From the NCBI GenBank assembly GCA_964620675.1, contig CAZUJU010000002.1, positions 1-64,000 on the forward strand: a stretch of 64,000 bases of DNA. Direction: 5' to 3'. This DNA comes from CAYSFW01 sp964620675 (GTDB lineage Bacteria > Pseudomonadota > Gammaproteobacteria > UWMA-0217). Below are positions 18,022-26,611 of the stretch, piece after piece (positions within the stretch are counted from its first letter, which is position 1; each line of letters begins with the position of its first letter). The notes under the pieces are model-generated. The model ran no database searches. It had not been told where the DNA came from and saw nothing but the letters and a program-made list of their open reading frames with translations. The position numbers and the translations under genes were made by a program.

Positions 18022-19104
18022 TTACTTCAAGAGTTCGTGGGCTTCTTCGGTCAGATCAATCCCGACCGGACACCAGGTGATACAGCGACCGCATCCAGTG
18101 CAGCCGCTACGTCCGTACTGGTCATGCCAGGTACCGAGCTTGTGCGTTAGCCACTGGCGGTAACGCAAACGGGTATCCGCCCGGATTACGATGCCGTGGA
18201 TGTAACTGTGCCCTTGGGTAAAGCAGGAATCCCAGACGCGCTCATGGCGCGAAATTTCGCCGTCGAGTTCGGCTGTTTCCTCATCCGCGTGGCAGAAACA
18301 GGTCGGACAGACCGAGGTGCAATTGCCGCACGCGAGGCAGCGCGCAGCGACCTGATCCCAGCGCGGGTGCTCTTGGCGTGCCAGTAAGGATTCGCGCAAA
18401 TCACGCCCCGGTAACGCACGGTGCTGCATTTCGGTGGCATCTCGCAATTCGTTGGCAGCGCGGCGGATTTGCTCCGGACTCGCATCCTCCAACGGCAATG
18501 CGGCAGCCACCGCCTCCCCGGCCAGCGAACCCACCTCGACCAGAAAGCCTTCGTCAAGTTCGTGCAAGGCGAGATCGAATCCCGCATCGGCATGCGGTCC
18601 GTCGCCGGTCGACGCGCAGAAACAGGTTTCCGCGGGACGGGTGCAATGCACGGCGACCGTAAACAATGCCCTGCGTTGTGCCGCGTAATAGGGGTCGCGC
18701 AGATTGCCGAGAAAATGCCGATCGTTCAGCGCCAGCGCGGCAAGATCGCAGGCCCGCACGCCGATCACCGCGCGCATCGCCGGCTCGGGTTTGGCCTCGG
18801 TGAATTCTAGCGTTCCGTCCGCATCACGCACGCAACGCCAGAGGTCTTCACGCGGTTTGAACAGCAATGGCTTCAGCGATTGCGCGGGCGCCGCCCAATC
18901 GAAATAGCGTAATCGGTCGCTACGGGTCAGACGATATTCCCCGGGGCGCTGGCGATCAGATACCCCCACCGCAAGCTCACTCGCGGACGCAATCTCTGCG
19001 TATACCACCGCACCTTCGCGCACAACCGAGCCCAGGCATTTAAAGCCCTGTTCCCGCAGCACCTCAATCAATCGACCCAATTCGACGCTGGGTAAGAATT
19101 GCAC
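18022..19104 (-). CDS. hydB: Group 3b hydrogenase, 4Fe-4S beta subunit
   Basis: A 360-residue iron-sulfur subunit. Two ferredoxin motifs lie in the C-terminal third: CLACGNCTSVCPTCFC and CTGCGRCITWCPVG, each with the CxxCxxCxxxC pattern. The N-terminal part contains further cysteines (VRACDLAAL, TCFCAST). It passes electrons between the NAD(P) subunit and the NiFe core. First gene of the hyd set; the start is a GTG at 19104 with only a weak ribosome site. A possible -10 (TATAGT) lies just upstream near 19140, but no good -35 could be paired with it. Confidence 0.9.
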   Translation of the reverse strand: MQFLPSVELGRLIEVLREQGFKCLGSVVREGAVVYAEIASASELAVGVSDRQRPGEYRLTRSDRLRYFDWAAPAQSLKPLLFKPREDLWRCVRDADGTLEFTEAKPEPAMRAVIGVRACDLAALALNDRHFLGNLRDPYYAAQRRALFTVAVHCTRPAETCFCASTGDGPHADAGFDLALHELDEGFLVEVGSLAGEAVAAALPLEDASPEQIRRAANELRDATEMQHRALPGRDLRESLLARQEHPRWDQVAARCLACGNCTSVCPTCFCHADEETAELDGEISRHERVWDSCFTQGHSYIHGIVIRADTRLRYRQWLTHKLGTWHDQYGRSGCTGCGRCITWCPVGIDLTEEAHELLK

Positions 19105-19414
19105 GCGACGGACAAACCTTTGTCGTTAATCTCAAAACTATAGCCTATACCAAAATGCGTTAATCCGCGTTGTCATGGATCATCGAATTTTGCGCAGGAT
19201 GCGTTGCCGATGGGCTTGCCGTTAGGCATGAATGAGCGAACTTGGGCAAACCGCCCAGGTGGCATGCGCACGTCCGGCGAGGCCACGAAAATACCCGCGC
19301 GCGACCCAAAGGATTGCGCTGCGACAAACACAGCCTCTCAGGCCTGCGGGCCGAGCCCAAGCAGTTTCTCGGTCCACCCTGCCACTCGATCGAGTCGCAG
19401 GGTACCGCTGCCGC
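19105..19414. other. Intergenic region upstream of hyd genes
   Basis: About 310 bases with no supported gene. It holds the hyd promoter region (AT-rich near 19130-19195) and the 3-prime end of the DUF1269 gene transcript. I see no hairpin terminator or recognisable operator; no FNR-type site was found. Confidence 0.5.
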
Positions 19415-19924
19415 TTACGGAAACGCCGGAATCGTCGGTTCCTCGCCGAAGAGTTGCGCATTTTTGAAATGCGCGCGCACGATGCCGTTTATCTCGTCCA
19501 CACGTACCTTCGGCACATCCACCATCAACAGCACGTGGCCTTCCTCCAAGGTACGCTCGAAACGCTTCAGGCGCGAATTCGGGATGCCGATGCCGATCAT
19601 GCCGGCGATCCATACCCCGAGCACCGCGCCCAACAGCGCGAGCACCAGAACGATACCCAGTCCAACATTCATCGAGTGCTGCAAAGCCCAGGCGAGCCCG
19701 CCGGCAAGCGCGCCGGTCACGCCGCCCGCGATCAATCCATGTTCCATACCGGGAATCAGGTCGGTGCGTTGGGTAAAATCCGCGATCGGCAAGTTCCGCA
19801 ATCCGGATTCATCCTTCGCCATGAAATGCATCCGCCGGTCATCAACCCGTGCCAACAACAAATCGCGCTCGACCGCATGCGCCGTGCCGGCATCGGGGAG
19901 AACAAAATACAGTCGATGTTTCAC
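19415..19924 (-). CDS. DUF1269-like glycine-zipper membrane protein
   Basis: A 169-residue protein. The N-terminal 60 residues are soluble, then a Gly/Ala-rich double-helix region (HGLIAGGVTGALAGGLAWAL and the next hydrophobic run to about residue 115) is followed by a soluble tail in which LEEGHVLLMVDVPKVRVDEI matches the pattern of DUF1269 and related stress-associated membrane proteins. The start is GTG at 19924 with GGTGGA just upstream. It is divergent from the thioredoxin-like gene. Function unknown; a role in envelope or redox stress is only a guess. Confidence 0.65.
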   Translation of the reverse strand: MKHRLYFVLPDAGTAHAVERDLLLARVDDRRMHFMAKDESGLRNLPIADFTQRTDLIPGMEHGLIAGGVTGALAGGLAWALQHSMNVGLGIVLVLALLGAVLGVWIAGMIGIGIPNSRLKRFERTLEEGHVLLMVDVPKVRVDEINGIVRAHFKNAQLFGEEPTIPAFP

Positions 19925-20064
19925 GCTCCACCTCCGTGCAAGGTCAGATGTGTAGAAGTTACGTGAAGAGTATAGTCAAGATCGGCTGCGTGGGCGGCCG
20001 AGTGCGGTGGCGCGCGCGAGATGCCGGTATAATCAAATGATCCAATGGCTATCAGGAGTTACTC

Positions 20065-20643
20065 ATGGCACGCACCCCTTCCACGATGCTCGACCTCGGC
20101 ACGCCAGCGCCCGAGTTTGCGCTCACCGAGCCGCGCACAGGAAAAACCGTCGCGTTATCCGATTTTGCGAACCAGCCGCTGCTGGTCGCATTCATTTGCA
20201 ACCATTGTCCATTCGTCCTGCACATACAGGATGCGTGGATCGAATTCGCGCGCGATTATGGCGCGCGCGGTCTTGCCGTGGTGGCGATCAACTCGAACGA
20301 CACCACCACCCACCCCGACGACGCGCCGGAAAAAATGGCCACGCGTGCGGTCGAAAAAAATTATTCGTTCCCCTACCTGTTCGACCCCACGCAAGCGGTG
20401 GCAAAGGCCTATCGCGCGGCTTGCACGCCCGATTTTTTCCTGTTCGACCGCGCCGGCAAACTCGCTTATCGCGGCCAGTTCGATAGCGCACGCCCCGGAA
20501 ATGACGCGCCCAACGACGGCGCTGACCTGCGCGCCGCAGCCGACGCCGTGTTGGTCGGAAAGACCCCGGCCGCCGACCAAAAACCGAGCCTCGGCTGCAA
20601 TATCAAGTGGACAGCGGGCAACGAGCCGGACTATTTCGCCTAG
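20065..20643 (+). CDS. Thioredoxin-fold protein, AhpC/TSA-like
   Basis: A 192-residue cytoplasmic protein with peroxiredoxin/TlpA-like architecture (APEFAL at the start, then a beta strand and a CNHCP motif with Cys45 and Cys48). The CxxC followed by proline and the later ACTPDFFLFD (cis-proline loop) suggest a thiol-disulfide oxidoreductase rather than a peroxidase. The ATG at 20065 has AGGAG six bases upstream. It is followed by a strong inverted repeat and a convergent gene. The electron partner is unknown. Confidence 0.85.
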   Translation: MARTPSTMLDLGTPAPEFALTEPRTGKTVALSDFANQPLLVAFICNHCPFVLHIQDAWIEFARDYGARGLAVVAINSNDTTTHPDDAPEKMATRAVEKNYSFPYLFDPTQAVAKAYRAACTPDFFLFDRAGKLAYRGQFDSARPGNDAPNDGADLRAAADAVLVGKTPAADQKPSLGCNIKWTAGNEPDYFA

Positions 20644-20656
20644 GTCGATTCCGCGC

Positions 20657-20695
20657 CGATCGCACCGACGCCCTCACCGGGTGTTGGTGCGATCG
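20657..20695. terminator. Hairpin between convergent genes
   Basis: Inverted repeat of 13 bp (20657-20669 and 20683-20695, CGATCGCACC and GGTGCGATCG with one internal G-T type mismatch) and a 13-base loop. It sits exactly between the converging thioredoxin-like and unknown genes, so it can end transcripts from both sides; there is no long T-run. Confidence 0.6.
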
Positions 20696-20700
20696 CTGCC

Positions 20701-21195
20701 TCAAGCCGAACGCAGTGCGGCTTGGATTTCGTTGATCGCGAGGCGCTCCGGCTCGCTGAACTGGGTGCCGCCGAATCCGAGCACACCCCCCTCCGACGCC
20801 GCGTGCGCGACTTTATCCGCAATTTCGTCGAGCCAATTTTTATACTCGGCCGTCTCCGCCGGGGATGACTTCGCCGCCAGTACGGCGCTCGCCGCGCGAC
20901 ATTTTTCGACCACCGCATCCTTGAAGGCCTCGGGGGGCAATTTCAACATCGGGTGACTGAACGATTCGATCGAGGATTTTTGTCCGTCCTTGAGGCGCGA
21001 CTGCACGATTGCCTGTATCAATTGATTGTTCGGATATGACTTAATCGCACCCAAGGTCTGCTGCGCGAGCGCAAAAGATTCCTTCAGGGTGCCAAGGCCG
21101 CTCTTGCCAATCACCATGACGGCCGCGCCGACCAACATCGGCACATCTACCAGCAATTGCCATTCATCCGCGCTGTAATCCGATTGTGAGGACAT
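20701..21195 (-). CDS. Conserved-looking hypothetical protein
   Basis: A 164-residue, mostly helical soluble protein that I do not recognise. It contains a hydrophobic patch near residues 18-32 (VPMLVGAAVMVIGKSG) that is too short and polar-flanked to be a sure membrane helix, then amphipathic helices and a C-terminal SEPERLAINEIQAALRSA. The start ATG has AGGAG nine bases upstream, a strong site. It converges with the thioredoxin-like gene. Confidence 0.6.
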   Translation of the reverse strand: MSSQSDYSADEWQLLVDVPMLVGAAVMVIGKSGLGTLKESFALAQQTLGAIKSYPNNQLIQAIVQSRLKDGQKSSIESFSHPMLKLPPEAFKDAVVEKCRAASAVLAAKSSPAETAEYKNWLDEIADKVAHAASEGGVLGFGGTQFSEPERLAINEIQAALRSA

Positions 21196-21520
21196 GCGTG
21201 TTTATCTCCTGAGTTTTTGAACGATTGGGCGCGTCATTGACCGCCGCGCGTCACTATGCGGTCGCGACGCGAGTTTGGATCGAGCCGAGTATAGTCAGCG
21301 TTCGGCGCAGGGTTGAAAATTCTTGTTAAACCGACCGCGCCGGGTGGACTTAACGTAAAGAACCCGATTCCGAGGGGTGCCGCTCCGGGTTGGCCAGACG
21401 GGAGCGTCGGCCGCAGGGAGGCGGCTGCCGAGCCCCAGGGATGGGTTCACGGCGTCTCCCGCCGGCCGGCCCGGAGCGGAGCGGACTTCATCCCCCGGGG
21501 CGGTGTCCTCGCCATGAAAG
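21196..21520. repeat. Intergenic region with GC-rich repeat-like segment
   Basis: No gene is supported. Bases about 21370-21510 form a GC-rich block with several short inverted motifs (GGGAGCGTCGGCCGCAGGGA and a later GGCCGGCCCGGAGCG). This block has the look of an intergenic element dispersed in other gammaproteobacterial genomes, but only one copy is in this window, so the claim cannot be tested here. Confidence 0.4.
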
Positions 21521-22501
21521 TTAGAGCCGCACCAGCATCCGGCCGTGGGTCTTACCCGCCATCATTTGGTGACAATAGTCGGCGATCGCGCCCAATCCGA
21601 TCTGGCCTGAAATAATGGCATCGAGGTGGGGCGGTTTCCATTCATGGGCGAGGCGTGACCAGATCGTGGCGCGCACCGAATCCGGGCAATTGACCGAATC
21701 GATACCGAGCAAACTGACCCCGCGCAGAATAAATGGCATCACCGTGGTGTGCAATTCAACGCCCGAGGCCAGTCCGATCGCCGCGATATTGCCAAGCGGT
21801 TTCGTGGTCCGGGTGATCCAGGACAGTGTGTCGCCCCCGATATTATCGATCGCACCGCCCCAGCGCGCCGTTTCGAGCGGTCGCTCGCCCAGTTCGAGAT
21901 CGTGCCGCAACAACACCTGATGCGCCCCGAGCGCGCGCAACCACGCCGCCTGCTCGGGCTTGCCGGAAAGCGCAACGACCTCATAACCCTGACCGGCGAA
22001 CAAACTCACCGCGAGCGAGCCCACCCCACCGCTGGCGCCGGTCACCAACAGCGGACCCAGCGCCGGCGTTTGATGATTGTCGAGCATACGCAACAGCGCG
22101 AGCGCCGCGGTAAATCCCGCCGTACCCAGCGCCGCGGCTTCGAGGAGACTCATTCCCACTGGCAGCGCTACGACGTAGTCCGCGTTGACCATTACGCATT
22201 CGGCATAGGCGCCATCGAAGCGCTCACCCATGCCGCGCCCGGTAACCAGCACCGGATCACCCGGTTCGAACCGCGGATCGGCGGACCGCTCGACCTCGCC
22301 GGCGACATCAATACCGGGCGTCATCGGCAGACTTTTTAGAATCTTGCCGGTACCCGTGACCGCGAGCGCATCCTTGAAATTGACTGCCGAGTAACGCGCT
22401 CGAATCGTCAGTTCGCCAGGGAGAGGCTCCGCGACGCGGCGCTCCTCGATATGGACCGAAGCGTCTTCGTGTACTCGCAAGGCGCGATAGCTATCGTTCA
22501 T
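21521..22501 (-). CDS. YhdH/AcuI family NAD(P)H-dependent oxidoreductase (acrylyl-CoA reductase-like)
   Basis: A 326-residue medium-chain dehydrogenase. Its catalytic half starts SYRALRV and includes the SAVNFKDALAVTGTGKI signature of the YhdH/AcuI group; the Rossmann half has LLVTGASGGVGSLAVSL for NADPH. No zinc-ligand cysteines are present, as expected. AcuI reduces the toxic acrylyl-CoA formed from propionate-type compounds; other members act on quinones. The ATG at 22501 was chosen over an upstream hydrophobic extension. It is followed by no gene on the same strand and lies next to an acyl-CoA thioesterase and synthetase, fitting acyl-CoA metabolism. Confidence 0.85.
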   Translation of the reverse strand: MNDSYRALRVHEDASVHIEERRVAEPLPGELTIRARYSAVNFKDALAVTGTGKILKSLPMTPGIDVAGEVERSADPRFEPGDPVLVTGRGMGERFDGAYAECVMVNADYVVALPVGMSLLEAAALGTAGFTAALALLRMLDNHQTPALGPLLVTGASGGVGSLAVSLFAGQGYEVVALSGKPEQAAWLRALGAHQVLLRHDLELGERPLETARWGGAIDNIGGDTLSWITRTTKPLGNIAAIGLASGVELHTTVMPFILRGVSLLGIDSVNCPDSVRATIWSRLAHEWKPPHLDAIISGQIGLGAIADYCHQMMAGKTHGRMLVRL

Positions 22502-22660
22502 GCTGCAACCTACTCCAAGCAGTAAAAGTGATATCACCCATCATACTTCCGCTGCGACGCGCGTTGGCGGACGATCCGGCCCCGACCACTCAAGGACGCG
22601 CGGTGTTGCGCGTCAGCGCGCGGCTGAGGCAATAGGCGGCTCGAAACGCGGATCGATGCG

Positions 22661-23044
22661 TCAATCGACCGCTCGGGGGCGCCCCTTGTCATCCACCGCA
22701 ACGTAGACCAAGTGCGCCGAAGCGACCTTGACCCGCTCGGGATCGCGCGGGTTGCGCTCGACCTGGACCTCCGCCGCGACCGTCATCGAGGTCGTTCCAA
22801 CGCACTCGATCCAGGCATAGATACTCACCATGTCGCCCACCATCACCGGCTGCAGAAACAGGAAATCCTTGACCGCAACGGTGACGACCCGGCCGCGGCT
22901 ACGCCGCACCGCAGGCACGCTGCCAGCGATATCCACCTGGGCCATGATCCAACCGCCGAAAATGTCGCCGCCGGCGCTGGTATGTTCCGGCATCGCCGGC
23001 ACTCGCACTTGCAGGTGTTCGAGAGCGGGCATGGAGGTACTCAT
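22661..23044 (-). CDS. Acyl-CoA thioesterase, YciA/hotdog family
   Basis: A 127-residue hotdog-fold thioesterase resembling YciA. The signature region reads VPAMPEHTSAGGDIFGGWIMAQVDIAG, with a later VGDMVSIYAWIECVGTTSMTV. The family hydrolyses a range of acyl-CoAs to acid and CoA. Its ATG overlaps the stop of the acyl-CoA synthetase gene (ATGA), so the two opposing activities are translationally coupled. Confidence 0.88.
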   Translation of the reverse strand: MSTSMPALEHLQVRVPAMPEHTSAGGDIFGGWIMAQVDIAGSVPAVRRSRGRVVTVAVKDFLFLQPVMVGDMVSIYAWIECVGTTSMTVAAEVQVERNPRDPERVKVASAHLVYVAVDDKGRPRAVD

Positions 23045-24849
23045 GCGCCATCACCGAAAAGCTCGTCGATCTCGTGACTAAAGCGCTTTACGATCTGGGC
23101 GCGTTTCATTTTCATCGTCGGCGTGATCAAGCCTGCCTCGATCGTCCACGGATCAAGCGCAATATGCACCCGCCGTACTTGGGCGAATCCGGGAAACGCG
23201 CGGATCGAATCGTTCACCCGCGCCAGCACTGCCTTTTGCACAAACTTATGCTGCAAGCTCTCGGGGTCCGCCGCGTTGACACCGAGCATTTCACTGAGCG
23301 CCTTCCATTCCTCCGGATTAAGCACGATCAACGCGGCCAGATACGCACGACCCTCGCCGAGCAGCATCACCTGCTCGAATAAAGGATCAAGCGCGATCGC
23401 CATCTCCATGTCGGCGGGCGGAACTTTCTCGCCGTTGCCGAGCACGATGATGTCCTTGATACGCCCCGTGATATGGAGGTGCCCGGCGGCGTCGATACGG
23501 GCCTGATCGCCAGTGTGCAACCAGCCATCGGCGTCGATCGTAGCCGCGGTCGCGGTCGGATTATTCCAGTATCCCAACATGACGCAACGGCTGCGCGAGA
23601 GTAACTCGTCGTTGGCGCCGATCATGACTTCGATCCCCGGCAGCACGGTTCCGATGCTCTCCGGTATGTTGTCTTCAGGTCGATTGACACTGATGACCGG
23701 ACTGGTTTCGGTCAACCCATACCCTTGCAGCAGCGTTAGGCCAAGTCCGATGAACTCGCGCGCGATCTCGGGCGGCATTGCCGCGCCGCCGCAGATTGCG
23801 AACCGCAAGCGGCCACCCAACAGACCCAGCAGTTTGTCGGCGACCTTCTTTTTCAGCAGCGGCCAGAGCACAAAGCCTGGTCGCCAACCACCGCGACCCT
23901 GCTCATGCAAAAACCGTTGCCAGCCAATCTGGACCGCGGTTCGGAACATGCGCTGCTTGAACGCCGGCTGCTTTCTGAGGTTTTGCAGAATGCGCGCGTG
24001 AAAGCGCTCGTAGATCCGCGGCACGGAAATCAGCACAGTCGGGCGCTGGGTTTGCAAATCCTCGGCCAGTTGGTTGACCGAACGCGCAAACGACACCTCG
24101 GCTGCCACCAGCATTGGCAAGTAGTAGCCGCCGGTTCGTTCCAGCATGTGTGAGAGCGGCAGAAACGAAAGAAATCGATCACTGCCACCCAGTTCGGCAC
24201 AACTGTTGGCCCCCGCCACATTGAACAAAATATTATCGTGGCTGAGCATGACGCCCTTGGGACGCCCGGTGGTGCCGGAGGTGTAGACGATGGTCGCCAG
24301 GTCTTGCGCCGCACCCTCCTCGGCCGCGAGCGCGCCATGGAGACCGAAAATCCAATCCGCGAGCGATTCGAGGCGCGGATCGCGCGGCGCGTCCTCCTCC
24401 TCGATGGTGCGCACGCTGACGATGCGCACGACCTCTTGCAGATCACCGCCGACCTGTTGCAGGCGCTGCCACTGGCGCCGCCCCTCCACCAGCAGCAGAC
24501 GAATGCCGGCATCCCGTACGATATAGGCGACATTATCCGGACGATCATCGAGATAGAGCGGCACCGTAACGAGACCCAAACCCAGCGCAGCCTGGTCGAA
24601 GACCACCCATTCACGGGAATTGCGCAGCATGATTCCCACCCGATCGCCGCGCTGCAAGCCATCGCGCAACATCGCCGCCTGCCAGCGCGCCACCTCGCTC
24701 GCGATCGCGCGCCAGGTGGTCGATTGCCAGCTGTTATTCGCCACATCGAACTGCCAATAGGCGATCTTGTCCGGTGTTTGTGCGACGCGGGCGCGAAACA
24801 GGCTCGGGAGCGTTGCGATTTGCTTGAGATCGAGCTTTTCTTCAGTCAT
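23041..24849 (-). CDS. Long-chain acyl-CoA synthetase (AMP-forming)
   Basis: A 602-residue member of the ANL adenylating superfamily. The AMP-binding P-loop is TIVYTSGTTGRPKGVMLSH near residues 190-208, the second motif GYGLTETSPVIS near 375-386, and YWNNPTATAATIDADGWLHTGD lies in the hinge region; the C-terminal GRIKDIIVLGNGEKVPP closes the active site. It activates long-chain fatty acids through an acyl-AMP. It lies four bases after the disulfide oxidoreductase gene and overlaps the thioesterase gene. Confidence 0.9.
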   Translation of the reverse strand: MTEEKLDLKQIATLPSLFRARVAQTPDKIAYWQFDVANNSWQSTTWRAIASEVARWQAAMLRDGLQRGDRVGIMLRNSREWVVFDQAALGLGLVTVPLYLDDRPDNVAYIVRDAGIRLLLVEGRRQWQRLQQVGGDLQEVVRIVSVRTIEEEDAPRDPRLESLADWIFGLHGALAAEEGAAQDLATIVYTSGTTGRPKGVMLSHDNILFNVAGANSCAELGGSDRFLSFLPLSHMLERTGGYYLPMLVAAEVSFARSVNQLAEDLQTQRPTVLISVPRIYERFHARILQNLRKQPAFKQRMFRTAVQIGWQRFLHEQGRGGWRPGFVLWPLLKKKVADKLLGLLGGRLRFAICGGAAMPPEIAREFIGLGLTLLQGYGLTETSPVISVNRPEDNIPESIGTVLPGIEVMIGANDELLSRSRCVMLGYWNNPTATAATIDADGWLHTGDQARIDAAGHLHITGRIKDIIVLGNGEKVPPADMEMAIALDPLFEQVMLLGEGRAYLAALIVLNPEEWKALSEMLGVNAADPESLQHKFVQKAVLARVNDSIRAFPGFAQVRRVHIALDPWTIEAGLITPTMKMKRAQIVKRFSHEIDELFGDGA

Positions 24850-24853
24850 TGCG

Positions 24854-25375
24854 TTAGCTTAGCAGCTGAACGAGCCAAAGGCGCAGGCGCAGAGTTCCGC
24901 TTGGCGTAAATCCCATTTCGCTAAACCGAATTTTCCCATCGCCGTCCAGCACAAAAAAAGCCGGCACCGCCGGCACCCCAAAATCCTTCGAAATCACGCC
25001 GAACTCATCCGAGATCGTGCGCCAATCGATGTCTTGATCCTGCTGATACTCGCGCAAGGTTGCCGCGCCGCCCGACTGCATCGCCACGGTGAGCACCGGC
25101 CAATCGCGGGCAACCTTGGTAATCGCACCACGCTCCATCTCGCACACCTTGCACCAGGTGGCCCAGAAGTAAAGCAACAGGGGCTTGCCGCGATAGTCGG
25201 CGAGATTCACCCGTTGCCCCTGGATATCCTCGTACACCAGCGGCGGCGGATCGCCACTCACCATTTCGCGTTGCATCCAGGCCCGCAAGCCAAAATACAA
25301 TGCTGCGAACAGCAGTACTTCGAGGAATATAATGAACGCGCGACGCCGCGCGGATTTAGGACGTTTCAGGAGCAT
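24854..25375 (-). CDS. Membrane-anchored TlpA/ScsD-like disulfide oxidoreductase
   Basis: A 173-residue protein with one N-terminal transmembrane helix (about residues 14-32) and a periplasmic thioredoxin domain. The active site is WCKVC (Cys75, Cys78) in FWATWCKVCEME, and the cis-proline loop is GVPAVPAFFV. This arrangement is found in TlpA/ResA/ScsD-type proteins that reduce or oxidise envelope thiols. It overlaps no gene but heads the acyl-CoA operon; its start faces nadA across 130 bp. Confidence 0.87.
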   Translation of the reverse strand: MLLKRPKSARRRAFIIFLEVLLFAALYFGLRAWMQREMVSGDPPPLVYEDIQGQRVNLADYRGKPLLLYFWATWCKVCEMERGAITKVARDWPVLTVAMQSGGAATLREYQQDQDIDWRTISDEFGVISKDFGVPAVPAFFVLDGDGKIRFSEMGFTPSGTLRLRLWLVQLLS

Positions 25376-25505
25376 ACCGGTCGATCACCTTTGCGCATGG
25401 GATCGCGAATCCACGCGTTCGCCGAAGGAGATTCGCTGACCCAAGGTTGAAATCGGGAAGTCGCCGCAGCATATTAGCTTCAAGAGCTTAATCCTAGTAT
25501 CGACG

Positions 25506-26567
25506 ATGAATTCTCAGGCCAAGTTATCACCGCTGGTTTTCCCGGTCACATTCGTGCCTCGCACCGATGCGATCGAGGCCGGATTGCCGCGCCACGATCC
25601 GGCTGAGAAGCGCGCGATCATCGCCGAAATCAAAGACGAGCTTAAGCGTCAGAACGCCGTGCTAGTCGCGCACTATTACACCGATCAGGATCTGCAACGC
25701 CTTGCCGAAGAGACCGGCGGCCACGTCTCGGACTCGCTCGACATGGCGCGCTTCGGCAACGAGCACCCCGCAACCACGCTGGTGGTGGCCGGTGTGCGTT
25801 TCATGGGGGAGACCGCGAAGATTCTCAATCCCGAGAAACGGGTCGTGATGCCGACCCTCGAAGCCGAGTGCTCGCTCGATCTGGGTTGCCCCGCCGACGC
25901 ATTCAGCGAGTTTTGCGACCGCCACCCGGATCGCACTGTCGTGGTATACGCCAATACCAGCGCAGAGGTCAAAGCACGCGCCGATTACGTGGTGACCTCA
26001 AGCATCGCAGTGAAACTTATCGCTCATCTCGACGAGCGCGGCAAAAAGGTACTTTGGGCGCCCGATAAACACTTGGGACATTACGTCCAACAGGTGACCG
26101 GGGCCGACATACTGATGTGGAATGGCTCCTGCGTCGTGCATGATGAGTTCAAATCGCGCGCCCTCGGCGCCCTGATCGAGCAGTATCCGGATGCCGCCAT
26201 CCTGGTCCATCCCGAGTCGCCGGAGGCGGTATTACAGCTCGCCACTGTGATTGGGTCCACAACTCAATTGATTCAAGCCGCCAAAGCTCTACCCAATTCA
26301 CATCTGATCGTTGCGACCGACAACGGCATCTTTTATAAGATGCAAAAGGCAGCGCCAGACAAGATTCTGATCGAAGCCCCAACGGGCGGGGCTGGTGCGA
26401 CCTGCCGAAGCTGCGCACATTGCCCGTGGATGGCCATGAACAGCATCGACTCGCTGTTAAACGTACTCAAAACCGGACGCAACGAGATCCACGTCGACGA
26501 GGCCGTTCGCCAAAAGGCTTACCAATCGACGATGCGGATGCTCGAATTCGCAAGAACATTGAGCTGA
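25506..26567 (+). CDS. nadA: Quinolinate synthase NadA
   Basis: A 353-residue 4Fe-4S enzyme that condenses iminoaspartate with dihydroxyacetone phosphate to form quinolinate in NAD synthesis. The three cluster cysteines match E. coli 113, 200 and 297 with a constant offset of nine: Cys122 (ECSLDLGCP), Cys209 (WNGSCVVHDEF) and Cys306 (CRSCAHCP). The VAHYYTDQDLQ motif near residue 54 is intact. nadB is not in the window. It is followed on the same strand by an unknown coiled-coil gene after 44 bp, possibly on the same transcript. Confidence 0.94.
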   Translation: MNSQAKLSPLVFPVTFVPRTDAIEAGLPRHDPAEKRAIIAEIKDELKRQNAVLVAHYYTDQDLQRLAEETGGHVSDSLDMARFGNEHPATTLVVAGVRFMGETAKILNPEKRVVMPTLEAECSLDLGCPADAFSEFCDRHPDRTVVVYANTSAEVKARADYVVTSSIAVKLIAHLDERGKKVLWAPDKHLGHYVQQVTGADILMWNGSCVVHDEFKSRALGALIEQYPDAAILVHPESPEAVLQLATVIGSTTQLIQAAKALPNSHLIVATDNGIFYKMQKAAPDKILIEAPTGGAGATCRSCAHCPWMAMNSIDSLLNVLKTGRNEIHVDEAVRQKAYQSTMRMLEFARTLS

Positions 26568-26611
26568 TACCGGTCGCGAGCCTGGACTTGCATCTTGCTA
26601 GGGAGAGCACA

